The notes under the pieces: generated by a model
Seen by the model: only the letters and a program-made list of their open reading frames with translations
Databases searched by the model: none
Told to the model about the DNA's origin: nothing
Assembly (NCBI GenBank): GCA_023053575.1
Contig: JAKZAP010000004.1
Location: 18,363,624-18,427,623 of the forward strand
From: Branchinecta lynchi
Lineage: Eukaryota > Arthropoda > Branchiopoda > Anostraca > Branchinectidae
Direction: 5' to 3'
Length of the DNA stretch: 64,000 bases
In this document: positions 1 through 12,830 of the stretch, in pieces
Numbering within the stretch: position 1 is the first letter of the stretch
Layout: each line of letters begins with the position of its first letter
Position numbers and translations under genes: made by a program

Positions 1-261
1 CACTGATTCCTTGATGTGAAAAGTCACAAAACTGGCACCAGCGTAAAAGCATTCGGTCTGTGCGCCCGCCCTCACTATCAGGTCCATTTAAAATGCTAAG
101 GCATCATTCAGCTCAGTCAACAAGCCGTCTGTGTAGCACAAAATACACCAAGAACATCGTTCAGAAATTCCCCCCAAAAAACATTAAACGGATCAGTTGT
201 ATGACAGGTTTCTCGCATGTTGCTAAAGTCCTTCAGAGATTCGGATCTTCTGCAGAACGTC

Positions 262-972
262 TACTCCAGAACGTTCCCCGTAAAAACGTACCCAACCAAA
301 AACGTTCCGGTTTAAAGCGTCACAAACCAAAACGTCCCCAGCTAAAATACATTTCACTAACGGAAGGGTCTAAGAATAGCTCGTTTTCGGATTGTAACCT
401 TTTCTCCTTGATCCTTCGCCTTTTCCTGATGCGAAGATTGTAATTCATTTTTGTTCTAGCATAATATATGTTGATTCATTTTGTGTTTTATCTAGTATAT
501 CTCGGTAAAAGGCATAGACTTGCTAATGGCCAGTTAGGGGCGATCAGGGTTGCCAAGATAATTTAGGAAGGACTTGGAACTAGTTAACCTTATTTTCTGA
601 CACACCCCCACAAGCCAGGCAGCACTTTAGATCTGGTAAAAACGGTCCATAGCCTATCCTAAACCATTGGTACCACATCTACGTGGTATCCTTATAATCA
701 TCTCCGTATGTATCTAAATCTGCAATGTACTTCGAAGGTGTACTACCTAGAGTAAGATTGCCGAAAACAAATGCGAACTATGGAATCTGTGCTTAGAGAG
801 GTTTTTTTGTATGGAAAAAACTTCCCTTTGAAAAGGGAAGTTATTTCTTGAGTACAGGGGACATTCTTTTTCGTGAGACATAATTTCATTGGGGTGTTTT
901 TCATTGTAACCTTAATGTCCGGGGACAACTAGTAAAGGACGTTTTGCTGGGGATTTTTTTTCTCGGGGACAT
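262..972. repeat. Inverted arrays of an AACGTCCCC-type motif
   Basis: AACGTTCCCC, AACGTACCC, AACGTTCC and AACGTCCCC lie at 268-342. Inverse forms (GGGGACATT, GTCCGGGGACA, GGACGTTTT, GGGGACATTT) lie at 857-972. This is the layout of a TIR element with subterminal arrays. Ends and flanking duplication were not resolved. The 127-codon ORF at 60-443 runs through the array and is not believed. Confidence 0.4.
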
Positions 973-1304
973 TTCACACAGAGAACTGGGCGCGAAACTT
1001 CATTTTCGTCGCAGCTTTGTAGCAGCTACAAAATCGCAGCAAGGTTCACACACGATGGTTGGGCTCAGCTACAAAAGGTGGCGAATATAATCCCAAGTCA
1101 AAAGCTTACAATATATCTTGAGGAGAGGACGGAAAAAAGTAGTGTTGTGTCTTATCTAAGCATCACCTAACCTGACAGCTGACATCAGTGTTTCAGTAAT
1201 TCTATCCCATCTTGAAGTTGTAGTTCAAACTTTCCAGCTACAGCGATTCCCTGAAAAATCGTGGCGAATCCGTAGCTTTTTGGTGCTACCTTTGTGGCAA
1301 ACGA

Positions 1305-2035
1305 AACAAGACCAAAGGTTTCGATGAGAATCCCAACAAATTAATATTTGATCCAGAAAATTGCGTCTCGTAAATATCCGGTCTTAAGCCAGACCACTTG
1401 AACATTTTTACTCTTAATAAAATGTAGAAACAGATTAATGCCAGTGATTAGTCATCTGAGAAAACCAAGTTCAGGAATGGATTCAGCATGTGTGTTAACC
1501 CCTATAGGCCTACTACTTGGATAAAACTGATAGAAACTTCCTGTCTGACTTCTGCCAAACATCCAGTTTCCGCTGGATTCCAGGTGGACTACTTGTGGGG
1601 CAAAAAACAAAAGGTCAAAACGAATGCAGCATATCTCCTTACCTCTATATCGAACCTCTTATTCAGATAAACTTCAACTTTTACCAATTTTCCGGTTTTG
1701 GCCGGATTCCGGACGAACTAATTGTCCGGCGAGAAAATTAAATTTCAGATACGGATTCAGAATGTCTCCTTAACCATAAATTGAATATCTTATTGGCTTT
1801 TCAAAACATTTTTATTCATCCCTTAACTTGAAATCCTCCCCCACCCCTAAATATGGGTTTACAGGGCTCATCTATGAACCTGACCTGTACTTTGACCCAG
1901 TAGATCTCATACCAAGTTTGAAGAAAATATCTCTACCCCTTCGAGAGTTACAGTGCCGACAGACGGACAGACAGACAGACGGAAAAACTTTACGAAGTCA
2001 TCGGTATCCTGTCACTAACGATTTGGGATCCCAAA
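1305..2035 (-). mobile_element. Family A element copy 1
   Basis: Reads inward from AACAAGACCAAAGGTTTCGA to a terminal TTTGGGATCCCAAA, passing two core units with TTCCGGTTTTGGCCGGATTC and a short (GACA)n run (1955-1980). Shorter than full length. Confidence 0.75.
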
Positions 2036-2679
2036 GAGAGCTATTTTGTGAATATTCGCGTCAGTTTGAATCACAGTAAGCAGGAGCTTACTGTATCTAT
2101 TGACTACCTTATTATCTTTATTATTAGCCTATTATAATCTTCCATCTCCAAGCCAACAGTAACAAGTGCGCAAGCGCTCAGAAGTGAAGTGTAAAAAGTA
2201 AAATGTTTATCTCATTTTATATACAAATAGCTTTAGAACCAAGGAAATTTCTCATCCCCAATAACCAAACAAGTATTGAAATAACCTAATTTGTAATCAT
2301 CCCACTTTAAATGCTTTAAAAATAAACAAACCGCCAGTAAATCCATAGGAATTTTGAAGATCTTGCACGAATAGCTTGACTTCAAACACTGAGAATGGTC
2401 TGTCAGCCAGTCCCACCCTTTGAACCTCTTTCATTAGCAAGGTAATAACAAGTGCAGTAAACCAAATCGTAGCAGCTTAATGCCCCCTTTGTCACAATTC
2501 ATTAAGAACGGCATATCATCGATCATATGACAAAACAGAAAAGTTTCCAACTGGTAATTACGTCGCGTCGTCTTATTTGTTGCTGTTACACCAAATCACC
2601 AAATTCTCATCCACAGATATCTCTCCCCAAATATACAAGAGTTGGACTTCGAGACCTGTCAAAGACGAAGTTAACTCAA
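2036..2679. other. No recognised feature
   Basis: AT-rich sequence between a family A copy and the 287-bp tandem array. I see no gene, TIR element or tandem repeat in it. Confidence 0.5.
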
Positions 2680-3668
2680 GGGAAATCTGGGCCCAGATGC
2701 CCATGAATGGCAGCGGGGGGGTGGGGGGGGGGGTGTGACCCATCAAACGCGTTTTTACACCTCTTTTTCCTCAAGTATACCAGCTTAGAGTTTGATTCCA
2801 GTCACGGGTCAAAAACTTTTTTACTGGGCAGTTTGGGCCCACTTGCTCATGAACGGGGAGGGTAGGGGTGGTTCAACTTTCTCCAACCCCTATGATCCAA
2901 AAGCACAAAGGAATTTGATTGCCTTATTTCCAGTTATTGTTAAGTTAAAAACATTAAAAAATGGGCCATCTGGGCCCAATTGCCCCTAAACCAAGTGGGG
3001 TTCCAGTTTGGGATCCACAAAAAGTAAAAAGAGACCCCAATGCTCACAATCCTACCAAGTTTCAACTTGATACCTATTGATTCCTGTCACGGGTAACGAG
3101 CTTTACTCCTGGGCAATCTGGGCCCAGTTGCCCATGACCGTGGTGGGTGGGGGAGGTTCAACTTTCAAAGCAATTTCGCAGCCCTAGGATCTACATGTAC
3201 AAGGGATTTCATCTTCCTATGTCCAGTTCTGGTCAAGTTATGAACATTATTCACTGGGCAATCTGGGCCCATTTGCCCCTGAACCGGGTTGAGGTGGGGG
3301 GGGGGGGGCCCAAAAGGCACAACTAGACCCCAATACCCCACTAGTATACAAAGTGTGAACTTGATACCTGTTGATTCCTGTCAACAAACTTTACTCCTGG
3401 GCAATCTGAGCCCAGTTGCCCATGAACGTTGTGGGTGGGGGAGGTGCAACTTTCAAAGCAACTTCCCAGCCGTAAAATCTACATGTACAACAAACTTCAT
3501 CGTCCTGTGTCCAGTTCTGGTCAAGTTATGAACATTATTCACTGGGCAATCTGGGCCCATTTGCCCCTGAGCCGGGTGGGGGTGGGGGTGGGACCCCCAA
3601 AAGACACAACTAGACCCCAATACCCAATAGTATACCAAGTTTGAACTTGATACTTGCACTGGTTCACG
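2680..3668. repeat. Tandem repeat with about 287-bp dimeric unit and G tracts
   Basis: TGGGCAATCTGGGCCCA recurs at about 3110, 3255, 3397 and 3543, and in diverged form at 2690, 2825 and 2965. The period is about 145 bp with alternating types, so the full unit is about 287 bp. Each half carries a G-rich run, and one half has CAACTAGACCCCAATACCC. Short ORFs here are shadows of the repeat. Confidence 0.8.
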
Positions 3669-4138
3669 AGTTATGAGCTACAATACGGTGAAAACCGGAA
3701 ACCGAAAACCGAAAGCTGCTACAGCGCTCGCAATAGTGGATTGTTCCAAGGAACACTCCACTAAAAGCGCAGGAGTTGGCGTGAGATCTGAGAACGGAAT
3801 CAATTATTAATTGTCTCATCTCTGTTAATGAACCATCGAGCCTCATTAACGAGTATAAAATTGGTGGACTAGATCCGCCCACGGATTCCGAGAAATTTTA
3901 AATTACTTATAACAGTGATAACCAGTATGCCAGTTTTAGCAAGTTATGGTTTCCCCAAGTTTCAACAGAACTAGATCTGATACTAAATAAAAGTGAGGGA
4001 TACGTTTGACATCGTAAATTTTTCCCGTCGTTCAAACAGATTGACACTATTTACCTGAAGTTGGTAAGCACAATCTGCAAATTGAGAGTGAGGCTCCAAT
4101 AGGGCTTTTTACCTCATCAAATGAAATTAAAGAGACAG

Positions 4139-4290
4139 AAAAGTTATCGAAAGTTTGAAGAAAATATCTCTACCCCTTTGTGAGTTATAGTGCTGCAAAA
4201 CGGACAGAAAGACAGAAAGACGGACAGAAGGACAAGCTTTACGAAGTCATAGATATCCCGTCACTAACGTTTTGGGATCCCAAAAACGGT
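4139..4290 (-). mobile_element. Family A fragment
   Basis: Only the microsatellite and GGGATCCC end: AAATATCTCTACCCC, a GACAGAAAGACGG run, then TCACTAACGTTTTGGGATCC. It abuts the GGGATCCC end of the following plus copy, head to head. Confidence 0.7.
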
Positions 4291-4299
4291 AATGACATT

Positions 4300-5620
4300 C
4301 GTTTTTTGGGATCCCAAAACGTAAGTGGAGGGATACCCCAGGGTTGATCACCAAAAGTAACTTCGTACACCCTGGAAAGTAACCCAAAAGTATCTTAAAG
4401 TAACCCAATGTAACGTAATGTAACCCAATATAACCCAATGCAATGTATCCCAAAGTAACCAAAAGTAACCTAATGTAACCAAAAGTAACCCAAAGTAACC
4501 CTGAGTAACCCAAAGTATCCTGACAGTAACTCGTACACCCTGGTTCTTGGTGACCAACCCTGGGGGATACCTATGACTTCGCAAAAGTTGTCCGTCTGTC
4601 CATCTGTTAGCACGATAACTATCAAAGGGGTTGAGATATTTTGTTCGAAGTTGGAACAAGGACTCTTTGGGTCAAAGTACAGGTCAAGTTCGAAGATGGG
4701 CTCTGTAGCCCTATATTTAAGGGTGGGGGAGGGGGTTCAAATTAAGGGATGAAAAAAAATATTTTTAAAAGCTAGTGAGATAATCGATTCAAAGGTAAGG
4801 AGACATGCTGAATCCGAATATGAAAATCATTTTCTCGCCGGAAAAGTAGTTCACCCGGAACCCGGCTAAAACCGGAAAATTTGTGAAAACAAGAGTTAAT
4901 CGTAAGTGTATTAAAGGTTCAATCTAGGGATAAGGAGACATGCTGAAGGCTTACATGAAAATTATTTTTACGCGTGACAAGTAGTTCGCCCGGAATACAG
5001 CCAAAACCGGAAAAAAAAAAATTTCAAGTAAAAGTTTTATTTGAACTTAATTAGATGTTCGAGGTAGGGGTAAGAAGACATGCCGAATCAGTACATGACA
5101 ATCGTTTTCTAACCGGACACATAGTTCGCCCGGAATACGGCCGAAACCAGAAAATTTGTTGTACGTAAAAGTTGATTAGAGGTTGGATTTAGTGGTAAGG
5201 AGGCATGCTGAATCCGTATATGTAAATTATTTTCTCGCCGATCCAATAGTTCGCCCGGAATCCGGCCAAACCTGAAAATTCGTTAAAAGTTAAAAAGTTT
5301 TATCTGAAGTTGATTAGAGGTTCAATATAGGGGTAAGGAGGCGTGCTGAATTCGTTAATGATTTTTTTTTTAACGGACAAGCAGTTCGCCCAGAGTACGA
5401 CAGAAACCGGAAATTTGGCAGACTTAAGGCAGCTGGAGGTTTTTATCAATTTCGGTCAAGGTGGGGGTTAAATCCAAACGCTGAATCCGTATCTGAACTT
5501 GGTTTTGTCAGATGATAGCCATTGGCCTTAATCTGTTTCTAAATTAACAGTTAAAACTTTCAAGGAGTCTGGCGAAGACCGGATATTTACAAGGTCCAAC
5601 TGTCTCGATCAAATATGAAA
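4300..5620 (+). mobile_element. Family A element copy 2, carrying a MITE
   Basis: Starts TTTTTTGGGATCCCAAAACG and is split after GGGATACC by the 226-bp MITE. It then has the GTCCGTCTG run, the GGGTGGGGGAGGG block and about five core units (each with AGACATGCTGAA, AGTTCGCCCGGAAT and ACCGGAAAAT). The 3' end is degraded near 5600. Confidence 0.8.
4338..4563. mobile_element. 226-bp hAT-like MITE with 8-bp target duplication
   Basis: The left end CCAGGGTTGATCACCAA is matched by the inverted right end TTGGTGACCAACCCTGG (one mismatch in 17). GGGATACC flanks it on both sides (4330-4337 and 4564-4571), and removing the element restores the family A sequence. The interior is an irregular array of AAGTAACCCA-type units, with the direct repeat TCGTACACCCTGG near each end. 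The 8-bp duplication fits the hAT superfamily. There is no coding capacity. Confidence 0.85.
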
Positions 5621-5639
5621 TTTATATGAAACAACACGA

Positions 5640-5872
5640 CTACTAGAACAGGGATCGTACAAGGGAATGATTTGGAACTCGTGCCCAACCAACTACTAAA
5701 ATAAGGTGCATCGTTTCCCTTTTAGTAGTGTTCCTCCTGGTGCTGCGTTCCCGATCTTGGTACGTATTTCCTGTTTTTAGCAGGCGTTCCCGTTTTTAGT
5801 AGGCTAGGCGTTCCCCCTGCGCCGTGCCATTCCCGCTTTTAGTCGCTGACTAGAAGGTCAGCTTAGGACAAG
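5640..5872. repeat. Array of GTTCCCGTTTTTAGTAGG-type motifs
   Basis: Several copies of GTTCCCG followed by TTTTTAGTAGG lie at 5745-5865. Inverse-like forms (AACTACTAAAATAAGG, CGACTACTAGAACAGGGA) lie at 5635-5705. It again looks like a small element built of inverted short motifs. Confidence 0.35.
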
Positions 5873-6619
5873 CAGACATGCTGACTCCAAACTGTCACGA
5901 TTTTTTACCTTTGACGGATAGCTCGGCTGGAACCCATTAAAAACTTTAAATATCAGTGTTTCACAACTTCTGAGTACTGCATCTCAGAATCTACGACAAA
6001 GACCACGCAAAGGCTGACTCATCTCATGGTTGACCAATAACCACATCAACGCCGTCGCCCTGACTACAACGCCTGTCTGCGGCAAGATATTGGTTTGTAA
6101 AATGAATGACTGAATGATGAAACTGTAAGATCCGAATAGCCTACCCGCAACTTTTGAGATTTTGTCCCGAGATCGCACAGCTGCTCCACCAAGCTAGCAA
6201 AACAGAATTAAGATTTGTAAAAAAAAACTCCGCTGAAGCAAAAAATCGACGATGTTGCCCTCAGGTCTTACTAAACATGTTGACTCACCTCCCTTCTTAA
6301 ATTTGGGTTACTCGTTAGTCAGCGCTTTTGGTCCATCTCTGGCCGAATTAGTACAACAAAAAGGAGTGCCGTAATTGCAACTCTTGCTGGTCACTTACAC
6401 ATGGAAGCTTTTTAGCTCGATTTCTAAAGAAAGGAGAACCAGACTGAGTTTCTTCGTCGGAGGTAACATCATGTAGATCTCTGAACGAACGAATCCTTTG
6501 GGCAAATCTTCTCTGCCTGCTAATCAATCAACAGCAACCCCACTAGCAAACATGGTCTGCGGTCTTTTTTCAACCATGATTTGGCTTGAGTAGCCTAGGT
6601 TGTTTTTGTAATTTAGTAA

Positions 6620-8437
6620 TACAAGAGCTACGAACTCATTTGGCACTTGATATGAGTAGGTAGTACCTAAAAAGTAGACGAGAAACCAAAATACCCCGCC
6701 ATCTAAAAATCCGGTTTGGACCTAGAAATACGATATCTAGTTTCACTCAACCGAATCTGGTTCGGACTTCGGCCTACTAAATGGATCATCTCAACCATTT
6801 TCACCGCCCATCAAGTTTCACTCAAATCTGAGGTTTTTTTTTAACTTCCTGTTACTCTCCCCCCCCCCCCTCTCCAGCGTGGTCGGATCGAGTTTGGACC
6901 CCAAAATATGTCATCTAGAGCATGTGAGCTCTCTACATTCCAAATTTCATTGAAATCGCTCCACTCATTTGACCCATATGCGAGCCAAAACGTTTCCGGG
7001 AATCCCCTTCCAACTCCCCCCAATGTGGCTGAATACGAATCGGAAAAATAAACGTCGCATCTCTGACATCTCCCAATCAGGAGCATAGCCAGCTATCCGC
7101 AAATTTCTGATTCCCCCTCCCCAACCGTGACCAGATCCCATCCAGACACCAAATAACAAATCAAGGCCGCATTAACTCGGAACTGTCCAACATGCATCCC
7201 ATTCTGTAACCCCCCCCCCTCATCCAACTCTCCTAAACGTGCCCGCATGTGGTTCTGACGCATGCTTTGCTTGTCTAGGTCATCAGTTCTTATCACCCAT
7301 AAAGTTTCACTCGAATCGGACCACTCGTTCGCAACCTCAGGAAGCCAGTGATTTCCGGATTCCTCTTCCCTCAACTCCCCAAAGATGGTCGGAGGAACAC
7401 AAGTTTTCCTAGGCCATTATGTTGGGTCCTTAAGTCATTAATAGGCCTGCAAAGTTTCAGCGTTCTTAGAGTAGCTGGAACTGTCCTAACTGGCGATCAC
7501 CGGAATTCCGGGAAACACCATCCAACTCCCCCCACAGAGACCAGATATGATCTGGTTCTGTCAATTACGTATCTAGGGCTAATGCTTGTTCTTTCACCAA
7601 GTTCCATCCCAATCCCTCAACTCTAAGCGTTTCACGAGATTTCCGGTCCCCCCTTCACCCCCCCCCCACAAGTATCGGATTCGACCAGGACTTGACATAG
7701 AACATCTGAGACGATACCTCTTTCCACTTGCCAAGTTTCATTAATTTCAGATCGACCGTTCAAAAGTTATGCATGTCACCAGATTCCGGGCTCCCCATCC
7801 CGCCACTCCCGCCACAGTGGTCCGATCCAGGAAACGACTATTATCAAGTCAATCTGTTCGGGTCCCTAACATGCCTTCAAAATTTCATCACTAGCATATC
7901 TGGAAGTACCGAACTAGCAGGATCACCGAAGTTCCCCCCCCCCCCCTCTACCCCCACAGTGCCCGAATCCGTACGGTTATGTCAACGATGTTTCTAGGAG
8001 TTGTGCTTGTTCTTCCCACCAAGTTTAATCGCGATTCCTAAACTCTAAGCGTTTCCCAAGATTTCTGGATTCTTCTCCTCCAGCTCCCACCAGAGTCACC
8101 GGTTCCGGTTCGGATTTAAATTGGGTCGTCTGAGGCACGGAGTTCTTCCAAATATCAAGTTTCATTAAGATCCGACCACCCGTTGAAAAGTTATAAATAT
8201 CTCTAGATTCCGGATTCCCCCTCCCTCCACCCCCCCCCCCCACGATGCTCGGATCAGGGAAGTGACTATTTCCAACTTATTCTTTTGCCCTGAAACGCCT
8301 GCCATGTTTCATCGTCCTAGCTTATGTGGAAGTACCCGAACTAGCAAAACCTGGACAGACCGGCCGACGGACGGTCAGAAACTGCGAATGCTATATGGCA
8401 CTTGGCTGGAGGGCAAGTGCCATACAAAAAATATATA
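6620..8437 (+). mobile_element. Family B element copy 1 (1.8 kb)
   Basis: Starts AGAGCTACGAACTCATTTGG, then CACTTG and GAGTAGGTAGTACC. It contains a long series of related pieces (CAAGTTTCATC, GATCCGACCACCCGTT, CCGGATTCCCCCTCCC, poly-C runs), then GGACAGACCGGCCGACGGAC, and ends in TATGGCACTTGGCTGG with GCAAGTGCCATA. The many short ORFs here are not believed. Confidence 0.8.
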
Positions 8438-8798
8438 TTTATATTTACATATGTATATATGTATATTTTTTTACCCAAATGTCCGAGGGTACAGCAGAAT
8501 GAAGCCAACCGTTCCAAATTTTCATGATAATGATGACACCTAATTTTGCTTCTCTTCAACGTTTCCTAGATGTCCCCTTCGCACTTCATATATCTCTTAC
8601 ATCCCAGTCACAACTGTCAATCACATTTCCTTTTCTTTCTACATTTGCCTATTTGTGTTTCTCGAACGTGTTGCCTCTATGGCACCTTCCAGACATCCGG
8701 AATCTGGGGTGTCCAACTCTCCGGACTTCAAGACAGTTTTGGCCTGGCTTCACCTTCCAGATCTGTCTCGACGAAAACGGCTGTCTGGTATCCGGAAG

Positions 8799-9268
8799 AA
8801 CAAGACCAAAGGTTTCGATGGGATCTCAAAAGTTCCATATCTGATCCAGACAATTGGGTCTTGTCTCCGGCAGATCCAGTCTTCGCCAGACTCCTTGAAC
8901 ATTTTTAGTATTAAAATTCTGAAACGGATTAAGGCCAAAGAGCTAATCATCTGAGAAAACCAAGTTCCGATATGGATTCAGCATGTGTGTTTACATAAGT
9001 CATATATATTTTTAAGAAACAGATCGAAACTTCCTGCTTACTTCTGTCAATTTTCCGATTTCGGTGGAATTCTGGAACTAAATGTCTGGCGAAAAAATAA
9101 AGGCCACCTACGCACTCGACCTTTCCCTTGACCCAAAGGATCCTCACACCAAGTTTTATCAAAAAATCTTATTACCTTCGAGAGTTATCGTGCTCACAGA
9201 CAGACAGACAACTTTTGCGATGTCATTGGTAGCCTATCCCTCCACTTACGTTTTGGGATCCCAAAATT
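8799..9268 (-). mobile_element. Family A element copy 3 (short)
   Basis: AACAAGACCAAAGGTTTCGA at the start, one partial core unit, a short GACAGACAGACA run and TTACGTTTTGGGATCCCAAA at the end. Confidence 0.75.
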
Positions 9269-12200
9269 CTGAAAGGCGAAGCCTGGCTTTTACTCTGTAA
9301 TCAGTTTCGCGGTAAAATCCATTCACTATCGCATTTTCTGTGCATGCATGCTCATTCAAACGGTATGATTTTTGCGAAACATTATAAAATATATTTTCTA
9401 AGAGAGGCTATTCTGTCCCTACAGGCTAAAGACAAACCTCACTCATACCTCATACCGTCTGATCAGGAAGATCCATGAAGAAATGAATACTAAGGAAAAC
9501 CGCGCAATCAAACAATCTCACTAATTACTATTCTAACGGTTAGTTGGAGAGGATTAAGGCTCACTATATAGGCCATAGGCACAAACAAGGCTCACTGCTT
9601 AATGACTCCACCTCTAGTAGACGGCTTAACCACCACCGTAAGTTCTTCAGAGTCTTCAGAGCTATTTCTCATTCCAGCTAATGACGGGGCACACGAGAGG
9701 GCTCGGTGGTTTTGCCATAAAATGGGCGTGTTTAAACCCCACTGTACTCAGTCGATCCTTTCTTGGACCCAGTTTCAGTGTTTGATCAGCAATCTTCTCA
9801 GTGAGTTGTACATGGGGGATGGTGTCAACTAATAACATTTATTTCGTTTCTCAACCGTTCTTGCAAGCAGAACCAAAGTAAACTCTTTAGTTTGATCTTA
9901 GAAAATTTTGCAATGTAAAACTGGTGAAATAAAAATTAATTACTACCAAGGGATCCGTCCAGCACAGTCTCATAATATTTGCCTCCGCATAAAATTAACA
10001 GTGACGTAAGCATTCGATCAATCAGACACACCAAATCTCCTTGATTTTTTGGAAACCTAAACAGAGCAAGCCAGAAATTCCTTAGTGGCAATGGAGACTC
10101 GCCAACAGACCATGTATACGTTACACAAAGTCCCAGCCAGGTATTTTGAAAGAAAAAAACATATTATGATTGATATGTCTTGTCTCTACTACAAATCGAC
10201 GTTCGTGAACTAACACGTTCACTCAGGCTAGTCGTTTATACGATAAAATTCAAACGGGAGTAGAAGTCGGGCTTTACAAAAATCATATGTTCGGATGGCT
10301 ACTGTGAAAAAATAGTCATGTGTGGATCCGTTGGTGTCTTGTAATATGTGTGGCTATGGCTAGGCATCTGCGACGGTCCGTTACTTAAGCTGTCCTGTGT
10401 TGTTGGAAAGCTTGTTTGTATGAGAAACGAGTTTCTTCGAAAGGCATAATATAAAGCGATATAGGCTACATGATTTCCTGAGTTCGGACATAGTTTTAGC
10501 GAACTGGGAAGCCTTCTGCTAATAGCATACAGACTACCGTTACCGGCGTTTTTGGATTCGGTCGAACTTCCTGGTAAAACCAGTCAACACCGGGAAAAGG
10601 AAAGGACATAGCAGCAATATTCCAGTTACCTTATACTCCTTTCAAGTTACCGATTCGATTGGAAATAACAGTTTCTCTCACCTGTATTTGCAAATCCAAC
10701 AAGACGATCAAGAACTGAATTTACCTCCAAAAATTATGTTTTCGCAGGACTCTTGTCAGTTACTTTTCAATGAGAGAAAAAAACATATGCAGCATGTCAA
10801 CACTTCAGTCAAGTTGATGAACAAGTTGTTGGTTCTACACACACCGTCCGTTTTTTTCCGCATTCCAATCAATCTACACACCCGAGCCGAAACCAATGAG
10901 ATACCTTGAAATAATAGTATTATGATAGCATAACTTCACCATGTTTTCGCCACTATTTCCAACCCTAGCCTCGGTCAAACTGATTTATTCTAAAATCAAC
11001 TGGTTTTGTCAAACCGACTGAAAAAGTGGCATCATATTTTGATTTAACCGCGTTACCTTAATTTTATCATTCTACCGACGTACTTATCGGATTCATTGGG
11101 AAAGGAGTTTCATTCGCAAATTTCCGGTATTGACCAGAACAGCGCTAATAGCACTTCTTCGAGACCTGATGTTCTTTTGTGCCTACATCAACCTTCCAAA
11201 CCTTGATTTGACCAGAGAAACTGTACTTTCCCTACATTCAAGCACCGTCCCTCGTCCCGCGCCCCTGAAAGTTTAGGTACACATCCCACCTGACACCAAC
11301 TTTAATCGAAATAATCTCAATCCGTACTCAATTTGTTATGAAAACAATAAGACCTCACTTTCGTAAGGGATCTCGGAAACAGACGCGAGTTTCCCAGTGA
11401 AGAAACTTACCGAGTTTCAACCAAAACTTGGCAGAAACTAACGCTAGGTCTCTGACAATCAATTCAAGCATGAAGTCTGCTGCCTCAATATTTGTTCCTT
11501 GATCGATTTTCTTATGTCATCAATATTGAAACCTGTCGAAACTGCGTACCTAAATTGATCTGCTGGCGAAAGAAATAATCAAACGATGATGACAGATCAT
11601 TTTTCGGTAGTGACGTCCAAGCAATTAAACCTCTTATAGAATTTATAGTTTTTTAACTGACTCCTTTTCTCATCGTGTAAACTACGCAGGCTGTATAATG
11701 ACTGGGCGGCACAGCAAAACCCGAACGCTTATTTTTATTAAAAAATAGAGGTTTATTACTCATCTAAAAAAAGGATAAAGACAGGTCTTTAAAAAATCGA
11801 CCGGTCCTTCGGTTTATCATAAAGACTGGGCAAAGGTGATATTGGTTGCAAATACAAGTTTACATGGGCGCTGGACAATTTTTGAAATAGTTGTTTTGTC
11901 AAATGCCAAACGTCATAACATGCAAGCTTGGTATCACACACACAAAGTGCAAACCAATTGATATCACAATGTATGAGTGACAAGAATCAACGTTATCTTG
12001 TTTGCAGCACAAGCCATTAGTAGGATTATTATCGACCCAAATTGTGTTTACCTTTCAAGCCTAGACAAATATAGGCTTCTTGTATACCAACTATTGACGG
12101 AATTAAAGACGGACTCGCCCTACTTCCTTACATGCTGGAAGACAAGTTGTTCGACCAATGGGACAAGGGTAGTTGGGGACAAATTTCCAATTTCCAGAAG

Positions 12201-12487
12201 AAAAAAAATAAAAAAAAGGACAGCATTTACTAAATTCTAACGAACACTGATTTACCAAAAATCTGACGAACCCTATTTGCATCAATTCTAACAAACCCTG
12301 GTAAAGGTATGTTACCGGGGACATCACTTAATTCAACAGTTCAATTTCTGCCTAAAAGGAAAAACAGACACGCAGGTTTTCTCAGGAGCCGTTAAGGAAC
12401 TACTTTGATTCACAAATAGTAGACTTCGACCAGAGCCTATCCACAGCAAATGGATAAAAACCTCACTCTCCAAATTGAAATAAAATT
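9269..12487. other. Long stretch without recognised genes or repeats
   Basis: About 3.2 kb of AT-rich sequence with no family A-F repeat. The longest ORFs (9602-9832, 10688-10909, 11977-12240) are 73-87 codons, carry no recognisable motif and lack a convincing splice context. It could be old intergenic DNA or intron of an unseen gene. Confidence 0.5.
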
Positions 12488-12538
12488 CAAAGAAGCATAC
12501 CTCCACTCCACTGTACAGCACAGGTATGCTTCTTTGAA
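12488..12538. repeat. Perfect 17-bp hairpin
   Basis: Arms TTCAAAGAAGCATACCT and AGGTATGCTTCTTTGAA around a 19-bp spacer. It is best explained as the abutting ends of two P-like TIR elements. Confidence 0.7.
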
Positions 12539-12830
12539 CATCACTTAACTTTGAACATTGCAATTTTGGGGTAAATGGTAAATGAAGACCAGAAACACTC
12601 ATTCAATTGTTCTTAGGAGCCAGCTACCTTGGCTGACTGATAGTTCACTTTTGTTTGCTACAGCAAGTGAACGAAAATGGCACTGTTCAAGGTTAAGTAA
12701 CGTTCAGAGATGCATACCTCTACAATACCACAAGTAACGTTCAGAGATGCATACCTACAATACCAATACCAATACGAAAATGGCACTGTTCAAGGTTAAG
12801 TAACATTGAGAGATGCACACCTCTACAATA
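12519..12830. mobile_element. Family P-like TIR element with repeated 3' ends
   Basis: The left end CAGCACAGGTATGCTTC and continuing sequence to ACTTAAC is inverted at 12700-12727 (GTTAAGTAACG to GCATACCTCTACAATA) with about four mismatches in 28. The right terminus is then repeated twice more (ends at about 12762 and 12830). A second P-like terminus, CATACCTCCACTCCACTG, lies immediately to the left with TA between them. Confidence 0.5.

Noticed and set aside
60..443. 127-codon ORF near the window start
   Set aside because: Basic and low-complexity, runs through an inverted-motif array, no motif and no splice context.
2680..3668. Possible CRISPR-like regular array
   Set aside because: The repeats are about 145/287 bp tandem units without constant short repeats and unique spacers, and the genome is eukaryotic.
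4247..4659. Minus ORFs with YIGLHYVTLGYF repeats
   Set aside because: Translation of the AAGTAACCCA array inside the 226-bp MITE.
7348..8908. Many ORFs of 70-110 codons
   Set aside because: They lie in family B core repeats and adjoining C-rich sequence; frames are not conserved between copies.
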